This document shows, piece by piece, positions 1 to 5,214 of a DNA stretch of 6,674 nucleotides (position 1 is the stretch's first letter; the number at the start of each line of letters is the position of its first letter). Source of the DNA: Eutrophocola sp964629325 (GTDB lineage: Bacteria > Pseudomonadota > Gammaproteobacteria > Pseudomonadales > Pseudohongiellaceae); assembly GCA_964629325.1 (NCBI GenBank), contig CAZVSC010000090.1, positions 1 through 6,674 of the forward strand. Direction: 5' to 3'. The notes under the pieces were generated by a model. It was not told the origin of the DNA. It ran no database searches and was given only the letters and a program-made list of their open reading frames with translations. The position numbers were made by a program, and so were the translations under genes.

Positions 1-76
1 TGGTGCCGGCACCAAGAGTCGAACTCGGGACCCCCTGATTACAAGTCAGGTGCTCTACCAACTGAGCTATACCGGC
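1..76 (-). tRNA. tRNA-Thr (anticodon TGT)
   Basis: The minus strand folds into a complete 76-nt cloverleaf with an encoded CCA end. The acceptor stem GCCGGTA pairs with TGCCGGC, with one T-G wobble. The D-stem is GCTC/GAGC, the anticodon stem CCTGA/TCAGG, and the T-arm CCGAG/CTTGG carries the TTCGACT loop. The anticodon loop CTTGTAA places TGT at plus-strand bases 41-43, exactly positions 34-36 of standard numbering, so the tRNA decodes ACA-type threonine codons. In many gammaproteobacteria this tRNA is the first of a thrU-tyrU-glyT-thrT-tufB cluster. If that holds here, the tRNA-Tyr, tRNA-Gly and tufB genes would lie beyond the left edge, but this is inference and cannot be seen. Confidence 0.97.
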
Positions 77-248
77 AAAACTGGTTCGGGCAATCCGCTG
101 TAGACATTCACGATTACCCTAATCTTGATTAGGTGAACAAGTCAGCCTGTTGGCCTTCTTTTCAGGCCGCGCAGTCTACCAATCTCCACCCTTTTGATCA
201 ATATTTGCGTTACACTTTAGCTCGTCCAAACACCGCACAGGAGCAGCC
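77..248. promoter_or_regulatory. Divergent intergenic control region between tRNA-Thr and pgi
   Basis: This 172-bp stretch has no credible gene and must hold the promoters of both flanking genes. For the tRNA (minus strand) a weak pair can be read: TTGTTC as -35 and GGTAAT as -10, 16 bp apart, with the palindrome at 118-133 lying between and overlapping them. For pgi (plus strand) the AT-rich stretch 192-220 is the likeliest promoter, containing TTGATC (194-199) and TACACT (211-216). These two are not correctly spaced as a pair, so no exact promoter is claimed. The pgi Shine-Dalgarno site AGGAG is at 239-243. Confidence 0.45.
118..133. repeat. Perfect 16-bp palindrome (7-bp arms, 2-bp centre)
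   Basis: CCTAATC at 118-124 is followed by TT and then its exact reverse complement GATTAGG at 127-133. It lies 42 bp upstream of the tRNA 5' end and within the best candidate tRNA promoter. No run of T follows, so it does not look like an intrinsic terminator. It has the size and symmetry of a dimeric regulator's operator, but no regulator family is recognised from the sequence. Confidence 0.5.
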
Positions 249-1910
249 GTGCCCGCGCCTTCCGACAGCCCCGGATCCTTCAACAACAACCCTGAGCCAA
301 TTGATAAATGCCCCGAATGGCAGGCCCTGGCCGCCCACCAGGAAGCGCTGGCTGGCCATTCCATCATGGCCCTGTTCGACGATGATCCCGACCGTTTCAA
401 CCGCTTCAGTATCGAGGCCGCGGGCATCCTGCTGGATTACTCCAAGAATCACGTCACCGCCGATACGCTGGCACTGCTGGCCAAACTGGCGGATAAAGCC
501 GGTGTGTCGGCCGCCATCGCGGCCATGTTCGCCGGTGAGACTATAAACAATACCGAGCAGCGCCCTGCACTGCATGTCGCCCTGCGCGCCCCGGCTGCGG
601 ATGATGACTATACCAGCGCCGTGCACGCAACGCTCGACCGGATGGCGCAATTCGTCAATGCCGTGACCACCTGGGAATGGAAGGGTTACCGGGGCGACCC
701 GATCACTGACGTGGTCAATATCGGTATCGGCGGCTCCGACCTCGGGCCGGCGATGGTGTATGCGGCCCTGGACAGCTGCCACCTTGACGGTATCCGCAGC
801 CACTTCGTGTCCAACGTGGACCCGGTGCATCTGGAGCAAACGCTGGAAACGCTTGATCCGGCCACCACCCTGTTCGTCATTGCGTCAAAAACGTTCACCA
901 CGCTGGAAACCACGCTCAATGCGCAATCGGCCAGGCGCTGGTTCCTGGAAGCCAATCCGAAAGAAAGTGACCTGCCGAAACATTTCGTTGCCGTCAGCGC
1001 CAACGTGGAAAAGGCCAGTGCATTCGGCATCGATGCCAGCAACATTTTCCCGATGTGGGACTGGGTCGGCGGCCGCTATTCCCTCTGGTCCGCCATCGGC
1101 CTGCCCGTCGCCCTGGGCATCGGCATGGACAGCTTCCGCGCCCTGCTTGCAGGCGCCCATGCCATGGACGAACATTTCAGGACGTCGCCCGTGACTGAAA
1201 ACCTGCCTGTCATCCTGGCACTGCTGGAGTGCTGGCACCTGAACTTTCAGGGCGCCGAATCCCACGCCGTGCTGCCTTACGCACAGTCGCTCCACCTGTT
1301 GCCGGCCTTCCTCCAGCAGCTGGACATGGAAAGCCTGGGCAAGTCGGTGACGCGAGGAGGAGAAGCACTGGACATTGCCACCGGCGGCATCATCTGGGGC
1401 AGTACGGGCACCAACGGACAGCATTCCTTTCACCAGCTGTTGCACCAGGGCACGCACTTCATCCCCGTTGATTTCATCGCAGTGGCAAAAAGCGACAGCC
1501 CCAACGACGAACAGCACCGGCAGCTCCTGGCCAACTGTTTTGCCCAGAGCCAGGCGCTGATGGACGGGAGCTTCCTGGACGAGGTGATGGAGGAATTGCT
1601 GGCACAGGGCATGTCGACAAAGGCCGCGGCGGCCCTCGCCCCGCACAAGGTGATCCCGGGCAACCGGCCCAGCAACACGCTGCTGCTGGAATCGCTCACC
1701 CCGGCCTCACTGGGCAGCCTCATCGCCGCCTACGAACACAAGGTCTTTGCCCAGAGTGTCATCCTGGGCATCAATGCCTTCGACCAGTGGGGAGTCGAAC
1801 TGGGGAAAGTACTGAGCCGGGATATCTATGACGCCCTGTCAGGCGATGGCGAGACATCGGCATTCGATGCCTCGACCAATGCCCTGATCAACCGGTGTAA
1901 GCCGCGTTAA
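249..1910 (+). CDS. pgi: Glucose-6-phosphate isomerase
   Basis: This 553-residue cytoplasmic enzyme interconverts glucose 6-phosphate and fructose 6-phosphate in glycolysis and gluconeogenesis. Length and sequence match the long enterobacterial type (E. coli about 549 aa). Visible signatures are NIGIGGSDLGP (157-167), the phosphate-binding SKTFTT loop (213-218), DWVGGRYSLWSAIG (271-284), and near the C terminus FDQWGVELGK (511-520). Expected catalytic residues are present: Arg276, Glu361 in NMES-like DMES, His392 in GTNGQH, and Lys520. The start is GTG at 249, preceded by AGGAG at 239-243 with a 5-nt gap; no in-frame ATG gives a plausible N terminus. The gene stands alone, divergent from tRNA-Thr and convergent with the DUF481 gene. 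No key residue is missing and no frameshift is seen. Confidence 0.98.
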   Translation: MPAPSDSPGSFNNNPEPIDKCPEWQALAAHQEALAGHSIMALFDDDPDRFNRFSIEAAGILLDYSKNHVTADTLALLAKLADKAGVSAAIAAMFAGETINNTEQRPALHVALRAPAADDDYTSAVHATLDRMAQFVNAVTTWEWKGYRGDPITDVVNIGIGGSDLGPAMVYAALDSCHLDGIRSHFVSNVDPVHLEQTLETLDPATTLFVIASKTFTTLETTLNAQSARRWFLEANPKESDLPKHFVAVSANVEKASAFGIDASNIFPMWDWVGGRYSLWSAIGLPVALGIGMDSFRALLAGAHAMDEHFRTSPVTENLPVILALLECWHLNFQGAESHAVLPYAQSLHLLPAFLQQLDMESLGKSVTRGGEALDIATGGIIWGSTGTNGQHSFHQLLHQGTHFIPVDFIAVAKSDSPNDEQHRQLLANCFAQSQALMDGSFLDEVMEELLAQGMSTKAAAALAPHKVIPGNRPSNTLLLESLTPASLGSLIAAYEHKVFAQSVILGINAFDQWGVELGKVLSRDIYDALSGDGETSAFDASTNALINRCKPR

Positions 1911-1930
1911 ACCGCGATCCAGTCAGCAAT

Positions 1931-1966
1931 GTCGGATGTCGGCACTGCATGCCTCATCCGACCTAC
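1931..1966 (-). repeat. REP element 1 (36 bp, GTAG at its 5' end on the minus strand)
   Basis: The outer arms GTCGGATG (1931-1938) and CATCCGAC (1955-1962) pair over 8 bp. An inner stem GGCA/TGCC (1941-1944 with 1950-1953) closes a 5-nt loop, and a small internal bulge separates the two stems. The flanking CTAC (1963-1966) reads GTAG on the minus strand, the conserved tetranucleotide at the base of REP hairpins recognised by REP-associated tyrosine transposases (RAYTs). It sits 20 bp after the pgi stop codon in a convergent gap and may also protect or end transcripts, although no T-run follows it directly. Confidence 0.85.
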
Positions 1967-1971
1967 TCGTA

Positions 1972-1995
1972 CCCTTTTTCCCTTTTTCCCTTTTT
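1972..1995. repeat. Tandem array: 3 x 8 bp CCCTTTTT
   Basis: Three exact copies of the octamer CCCTTTTT lie at 1972-1979, 1980-1987 and 1988-1995, followed by a partial CC. The array begins 5 bp after REP element 1 and ends just before the stop codon of the minus-strand DUF481 gene, so it is transcribed as GGGAAAAA-type sequence in that gene's 3' untranslated region. A related 3 x 8 bp array follows REP element 3 at the right edge. Confidence 0.9.
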
Positions 1996-1997
1996 CC

Positions 1998-2717
1998 TTA
2001 AAAATTGTAGACCAGGCTGACCGACGTCAGCGTGTCGGTCTTCTTGCGCCCAACCGGTACGTCCGAGTTGTTCCTGGCCTGGAAGGCGATCTTGGTGGTG
2101 ATATCGCCGATGATGTTGGTCTCCAGACCCAGTTCCAGCACGGAGACGGTTCGGTCATTACCGATTTCCGTGGTGAAACTCTGAACGAATTCCGCGTTGG
2201 CGCTGATGGCCCATTTGAAATCCTCGCCCAGTGTGACGATCACTTCCCCTTCCGTCCCTGCACCGATAATGTCGTTTTCACGGTAACCGAGACCACCGAA
2301 GCCCTGCAGCTCGAAGCGGTCATTCATGATCAGGTGACGACCATAACCACCTGAAACGGTGGCCTGGTAATCGAAACCGCTGAAGCGGTCGTCCGTGTAA
2401 CTGCCCTTGATGAACAGGTACTGGTCTTCGTCGAGGTGGTAGTCGGACTTGTCCTGCAGGAAATAGCGCTCCGCCTTCGCCTGGGAATTTTCCTGGGAGC
2501 CCAGCGCCTGGAATTTGACGTTGTGCTCCCAGCGCTCGGTGTTCAGGGTGTACAGCACCTCGGTGTTGTAGGTGTCGGTATCGGTGTTGCCGGACGTGCC
2601 GACATAACCGAAGGCGATGCTGGCCTCGTAGCCGAGTTCATCCTGGGCGGCAGCGGGCATCACCAGGAGGGGTTGCGCCAGCACGGCAATGGCCAAAAGT
2701 GTCTTGTTGAATGTCAT
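1998..2717 (-). CDS. DUF481 / YdiY-like outer-membrane beta-barrel protein
   Basis: The 239-residue product starts with a Sec signal peptide: Lys5, a hydrophobic core, then PAAA|Q with likely cleavage after Ala24. The mature part alternates polar and hydrophobic residues in short amphipathic strands (for example LGYEASIAFGYVGTSGNTD at the mature N terminus). It ends in VSLVYNF, with the terminal Phe that the BAM machinery recognises. The GYVGTSGNTDTDTYN start and the overall pattern fit the DUF481 family (COG3137), whose E. coli member YdiY is described as a salt- or acid-induced outer-membrane protein of unknown biochemical role. GGGAGT (2723-2728) precedes the ATG by 5 nt. It lies 81 bp downstream of the paraoxonase-like lipoprotein gene on the same strand, with an intervening hairpin, so co-transcription is possible but not certain. 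Confidence 0.88.
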   Translation of the reverse strand: MTFNKTLLAIAVLAQPLLVMPAAAQDELGYEASIAFGYVGTSGNTDTDTYNTEVLYTLNTERWEHNVKFQALGSQENSQAKAERYFLQDKSDYHLDEDQYLFIKGSYTDDRFSGFDYQATVSGGYGRHLIMNDRFELQGFGGLGYRENDIIGAGTEGEVIVTLGEDFKWAISANAEFVQSFTTEIGNDRTVSVLELGLETNIIGDITTKIAFQARNNSDVPVGRKKTDTLTSVSLVYNF

Positions 2718-2759
2718 GAATTACTCCCGTGTTTGGATTTTCAGATACAAAACTGCACT

Positions 2760-2778
2760 CGGCACACAAAGTGTGCCG
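2760..2778 (-). terminator. Hairpin between lipoprotein and DUF481 genes, possible attenuator
   Basis: CGGCACAC (2760-2767) and GTGTGCCG (2771-2778) form a perfect 8-bp stem around a 3-nt loop. It begins 20 nt after the lipoprotein stop codon in the direction of transcription. Only a short T4 tract appears several bases beyond the stem, so it is not a textbook intrinsic terminator. It could partly terminate transcription or stabilise the 3' end of the upstream message. Confidence 0.4.
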
Positions 2779-2798
2779 GTTACATAAAAAGGATTGAC

Positions 2799-3881
2799 TT
2801 ACTGCCTGGTGAAATAACCGATACGGTCGCCGTTGTACGTGCCTACCCAGATTTCGTCGTTCACCTGGAGTGCGGAACTGACGCCCTGCATGGCGACGTC
2901 ACCACCGAAGCTGCCGAGAATGACTGCCTCGAGAGTGTCCGCATCCACCTCGACTACCGACCAGCCGCCGCCTTCGGCATTGCCGCCGGCGGTAATCAGT
3001 TTGCCGGGGGCACCCCAGCGCACGTTGTCGAGCACGATATCCAGTGATACGGCAGTTTGCGCCACCGGATCACTGGCGGTATCCAGGCGCACCAGTTCGC
3101 GTGAGCCGAATGCCGCGATATAGATGTAGCGGCCATCGTCGGATACCACGATGCCATTGGGTGCGGCGACTTCGGAACCCGGAATCAGGGCAGGCTCACT
3201 GCCCGGGTGCCAGGCTACCACGCCGCCGGTGGGTTCACCTGACATGGCGGAGGCAATACCTTCAGCCCATACCATGAACTGTGTAGTAACAAAGCCGCCA
3301 TCGTTCAGGATGGCCACGCTGTTGTGCATAATCGACTCGTCCAGTGTCACGCAGCCTTTCCAGGTCAGCTCGGCAATGCCCTCGCTCATGTCGAGATCGA
3401 AAACCTCGATGGCTTCGCGGGCACCATGGCTGGTGATATATAGGTCGAACTGGTTGCCAGCGGTTTCACGCAGTGCCAGGCCGTGGGCCGAGAAGTTGGA
3501 TGTATCCAGCGGGCCGGGACAATTCGGGAACATGGCGCTGTCCTGGTCCTGGGAGAAGTTGGCACCAAACACCAGTTCCTCCCAGGTGTCATCCAGGGGA
3601 TTGACCAGGTACAGGTGGCCGGTAACATTCTCGCCGCTCATGCCGGAGGTTAGGATCATGCCGGTATCGCCGACGCTGAGCAGGTCCTCGGCATTCATCA
3701 GGCCGCAGATGTATGTGATGCCGGGATCGGAAGGACACGACACCACTTCCTGCACCACGCTTTGCCCACCACCGGCTGCCGGGGCCATGGTGGAGCCGCT
3801 GCCGGCATCATCGCCGCCGCAGGCGCTCAGCAGCAAGGCAAGTCCTGTTGATGTTACCGCACACTGGATGATCGATTTCAT
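2799..3881 (-). CDS. Paraoxonase/arylesterase-like beta-propeller lipoprotein
   Basis: This 360-residue protein has a lipoprotein signal (LLSAC, lipidated Cys21; Gly at +2 predicts the outer membrane), a Gly/Ser/Ala-rich linker to about residue 45, then a propeller domain. The domain lines up by eye with mammalian paraoxonase PON1. AEDLLSVGDTGMILTSGM (64-81) corresponds to the Glu53 region, SAHGLAL (131-137) to His115, and LYITSHGAREAIEVF (147-161) to His134. HNSVAIL (186-192) matches the Asn168 region, PNGIVVSDDGRYIYIA (241-256) the Asn224 region, and LDNVRWG (284-290) Asp269-Asn270. The C terminus MQGVSSALQVNDEIWVGTYN matches PON's last strands. Catalytic-calcium ligands Glu65, Asn187, Asn242, Asp285 and Asn286 and the dyad His133/His152 therefore appear kept. 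Known relatives are calcium-dependent lactonases or arylesterases, but the substrate here is unknown. An alternative label is a generic SMP-30/strictosidine-synthase-like protein. ATG at 3881 is preceded by GGGA at 3888-3891. Confidence 0.8.
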   Translation of the reverse strand: MKSIIQCAVTSTGLALLLSACGGDDAGSGSTMAPAAGGGQSVVQEVVSCPSDPGITYICGLMNAEDLLSVGDTGMILTSGMSGENVTGHLYLVNPLDDTWEELVFGANFSQDQDSAMFPNCPGPLDTSNFSAHGLALRETAGNQFDLYITSHGAREAIEVFDLDMSEGIAELTWKGCVTLDESIMHNSVAILNDGGFVTTQFMVWAEGIASAMSGEPTGGVVAWHPGSEPALIPGSEVAAPNGIVVSDDGRYIYIAAFGSRELVRLDTASDPVAQTAVSLDIVLDNVRWGAPGKLITAGGNAEGGGWSVVEVDADTLEAVILGSFGGDVAMQGVSSALQVNDEIWVGTYNGDRIGYFTRQ

Positions 3882-3906
3882 GTGTTTTCCCGTTGTTAAC
3901 CAGTTG

Positions 3907-3912
3907 TTTATA
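3907..3912 (-). promoter_or_regulatory. Candidate -10 box for the paraoxonase-like gene
   Basis: The minus strand reads TATAAA, 25 nt upstream of the lipoprotein start codon, implying a short 5' untranslated region. The hexamer 17 bp further upstream (GGCTTT) is a poor -35 match, so the promoter would be weak or activator-dependent. The inverted repeat at 3927-3945 covers that -35 zone. Confidence 0.35.
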
Positions 3913-3926
3913 GGGCGTCTGCCCGC

Positions 3927-3945
3927 GTAAAAGCCGGCATTTTAC
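3927..3945. repeat. Inverted repeat in the divergent promoter region
   Basis: GTAAAA (3927-3932) and TTTTAC (3940-3945) are exact reverse complements around a 7-bp GC-rich centre that itself contains GCCGGC. The repeat lies between the start of the lipoprotein gene and the divergent membrane-protein genes, over the expected -35 region of the lipoprotein promoter. It is a candidate operator; no regulator gene is present in the window. Confidence 0.4.
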
Positions 3946-4027
3946 ACCATCCGGAAGCGGCAAAATACAATGGCACCGCCATTTGCCCGTTGCGATACGC
4001 ACGTCGCGATGCCATGCTTGGAACAGG

Positions 4028-4033
4028 TATATT
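4028..4033 (+). promoter_or_regulatory. Candidate -10 box for the membrane-protein pair
   Basis: TATATT matches the sigma-70 -10 consensus at five of six bases and lies 34 nt upstream of the ATG at 4068. No good -35 hexamer stands 16-18 bp upstream. If used, transcription would start at about 4040, inside the region of the hairpin at 4037-4056. Confidence 0.3.
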
Positions 4034-4036
4034 CGC

Positions 4037-4056
4037 ACTGCCGGTAGCCCGGCAGT
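4037..4056 (+). promoter_or_regulatory. Leader hairpin immediately 5' of a Shine-Dalgarno site
   Basis: ACTGCCGG (4037-4044) and CCGGCAGT (4049-4056) form a perfect 8-bp GC-rich stem with a 4-nt TAGC loop. Its 3' base lies 2 nt before the GGGG (4059-4062) that serves the ATG at 4068. Such a placement could modulate ribosome access or mRNA stability. It also argues that this stretch is untranslated leader rather than the N terminus of a longer protein starting at TTG 3990. Confidence 0.4.
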
Positions 4057-4067
4057 ACGGGGAAATC

Positions 4068-4568
4068 ATGGAAGCATTCTTTATCTGGCTCGAATCCGGC
4101 AGCTTAAGCACCTGGGTGCGCGGCGAAACCGGCTGGCACATGGCCTTTCCCGTCATCATCGTCTTCCATGCGCTGGGCATGGGATTTCTGGTCGGCGTCG
4201 CCCTGGCCATCAACGCCCGTGTGCTGGGTATCGCACAGGGCATCCCCATCACCATCATGCGCCGCTTCCTGCCGGTCGCCCTGCTGGCACTGGTGGTGAA
4301 TGCCGTCTCGGGCGTACTGCTGCTGATCGGTTATCCGACCAAGGCGCTCACCAACCCGGTGTTCTACGTCAAGCTCGGCTGCATAGGCCTCGCCCTGTGG
4401 AACCTGAAGTGGTTCCATACCCACATCCTGGCCAACAGCGTTTACGACACCGGCGACATGCCGAAGAAGGCAAAGAGACTCGCCATCGCCTCCACCGTCT
4501 TGTGGGTGGCGGCGATCATCGCGGGCCGCCTGCTGGCCTACACCTACGTCAAGCTGATGAGCATCTGA
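4068..4568 (+). CDS. Four-helix integral membrane protein (first of a homologous pair)
   Basis: The 166-residue product has four predicted transmembrane helices at about 25-48, 66-88, 99-117 and 138-157. Motifs are WLES (7-10), FPVIIVFHALGMGFLVG (27-43) with His34 inside helix 1, NARVLGIAQGIP (49-60), and AGRL (152-155). The pattern resembles small uncharacterised membrane proteins of the DUF6644 type; function is unknown and this family name is given from memory. I chose ATG 4068 (GGGG at 4059-4062 in front) over an in-frame TTG at 3990. The TTG version adds 26 residues of non-membrane character and would translate through a strong hairpin. The stop codon overlaps the next start by one base (TGATG), indicating translational coupling. 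No electron-transfer or transport motif is recognised, although His34 in the membrane is notable. Confidence 0.8.
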   Translation: MEAFFIWLESGSLSTWVRGETGWHMAFPVIIVFHALGMGFLVGVALAINARVLGIAQGIPITIMRRFLPVALLALVVNAVSGVLLLIGYPTKALTNPVFYVKLGCIGLALWNLKWFHTHILANSVYDTGDMPKKAKRLAIASTVLWVAAIIAGRLLAYTYVKLMSI

Positions 4569-5071
4569 TGGAACGCAACCCGACACTGCAGGCATTGAGC
4601 GACTGGCTGGAAAGCACCTGGCTTGGCAACGCCTTCATCGACCAGGGTTACTGGTCGTGGCCGATGGCCGAGTCATTGCACTTCATGGGCCTGTGCATGC
4701 TCGTGGGCTCGGTAGGCCTGGTGGACCTGCGCATGCTCGGCATGGCCAGGGGCATACCGCTGTCGGCCATCCATCGCCTCATTCCCTTCGGCGTGGCAGG
4801 CTTTCTGCTCAACATCATGACGGGCTCATTGTTCGTACTCGGTGATGCCGACCAGTACATCTTCAACGATGCCTTCCGGTTCAAGCTGCTGTTCCTGGCT
4901 GTCGCGGGGATCAATATGCTGACGTTCTATTCCAGCGCCTTCCGGGATGCGAAGGCGCTGGGGCCGGATGCGGACATGCCGCTGAAGGTGAAACTCATGG
5001 CCGGGATTTCACTGGCCTGCTGGATCGGGGTGATCACAGCCGGACGCCTGATCACGTTTTACCGACCCTGA
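4568..5071 (+). CDS. Four-helix integral membrane protein (second of a homologous pair)
   Basis: The 167-residue protein has helices at about 31-53, 70-91, 103-120 and 140-158. It shares with its upstream neighbour the WLES motif (13-16), an aromatic/Pro entry to helix 1 with His38, LVGSVGLVDLRMLGMARGIP (45-64), an Asn in helix 2 (Asn82), a Phe-x-x-Lys-Leu start to helix 3, and a terminal AGRL-x-x-Y (158-164). The two proteins are therefore paralogues of the same uncharacterised family (DUF6644-like). ATG at 4568 overlaps the previous TGA by one base and has no separate strong ribosome binding site, so it probably depends on translation of the first gene. The two products may form a heteromeric inner-membrane complex, which is inference. 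The same frame stays open upstream to 3983, but that part is an overlap artefact. Confidence 0.82.
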   Translation: MERNPTLQALSDWLESTWLGNAFIDQGYWSWPMAESLHFMGLCMLVGSVGLVDLRMLGMARGIPLSAIHRLIPFGVAGFLLNIMTGSLFVLGDADQYIFNDAFRFKLLFLAVAGINMLTFYSSAFRDAKALGPDADMPLKVKLMAGISLACWIGVITAGRLITFYRP

Positions 5072-5123
5072 AATCCAGCTTACAGATTCACGCCGCCTGC
5101 AATTCCCGTAACCAGCACACGGT

Positions 5124-5152
5124 TTCGTCCCCGCCCTCTATGGCAGTATACT
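5124..5152 (+). promoter_or_regulatory. Candidate sigma-70 promoter for the serine hydrolase gene
   Basis: TATACT at 5147-5152 matches the -10 consensus at five of six bases. TTCGTC at 5124-5129 stands 17 bp upstream as a weak -35. The start codon is 62 nt downstream. The rest of the 143-bp gap (5072-5214) shows no clear terminator for the membrane-protein pair and no small gene. Confidence 0.4.
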
Positions 5153-5214
5153 CAACACCCTGTTTGCTGTGAGAGCACCCAGCGTCGTCTGACTAACCAT
5201 CATCGGGGGGAACC

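Noticed and set aside
1..76. Integration (att) site of a genomic island at the tRNA
   Set aside because: No integrase gene and no second copy of the tRNA 3' end occur in the window, and the neighbouring gene is housekeeping pgi.
885..1646. Long minus-strand open frame (253 codons) opposite pgi
   Set aside because: It lies wholly inside a clearly recognised pgi gene and has His/Gln/Val-rich antisense composition typical of GC-rich shadow frames.
1931..1995. Classical intrinsic terminator for pgi
   Set aside because: The hairpin is there, but the first T-run starts 12 nt after its stem and belongs to a tandem repeat. Termination is possible but not shown by the sequence.
2436..3930. Plus-strand open frames (203 and 259 codons) opposite the DUF481 and lipoprotein genes
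   Set aside because: Both are antisense to genes with clear signal peptides and family motifs, and they have no recognisable domain or good ribosome binding site.
3990..4067. N-terminal extension of the first membrane protein from TTG 3990
   Set aside because: There is no good ribosome binding site, the added residues lack homology-like character, and the extension would run through a strong hairpin. ATG 4068 has GGGG at proper distance.
3983..4567. A 362-codon open frame ending at 5071 that could suggest a long fusion protein
   Set aside because: Only the part from ATG 4568 has membrane-protein character and homology to its neighbour. The upstream part is Arg/His/Gly/Pro-rich out-of-frame reading of the first membrane gene.
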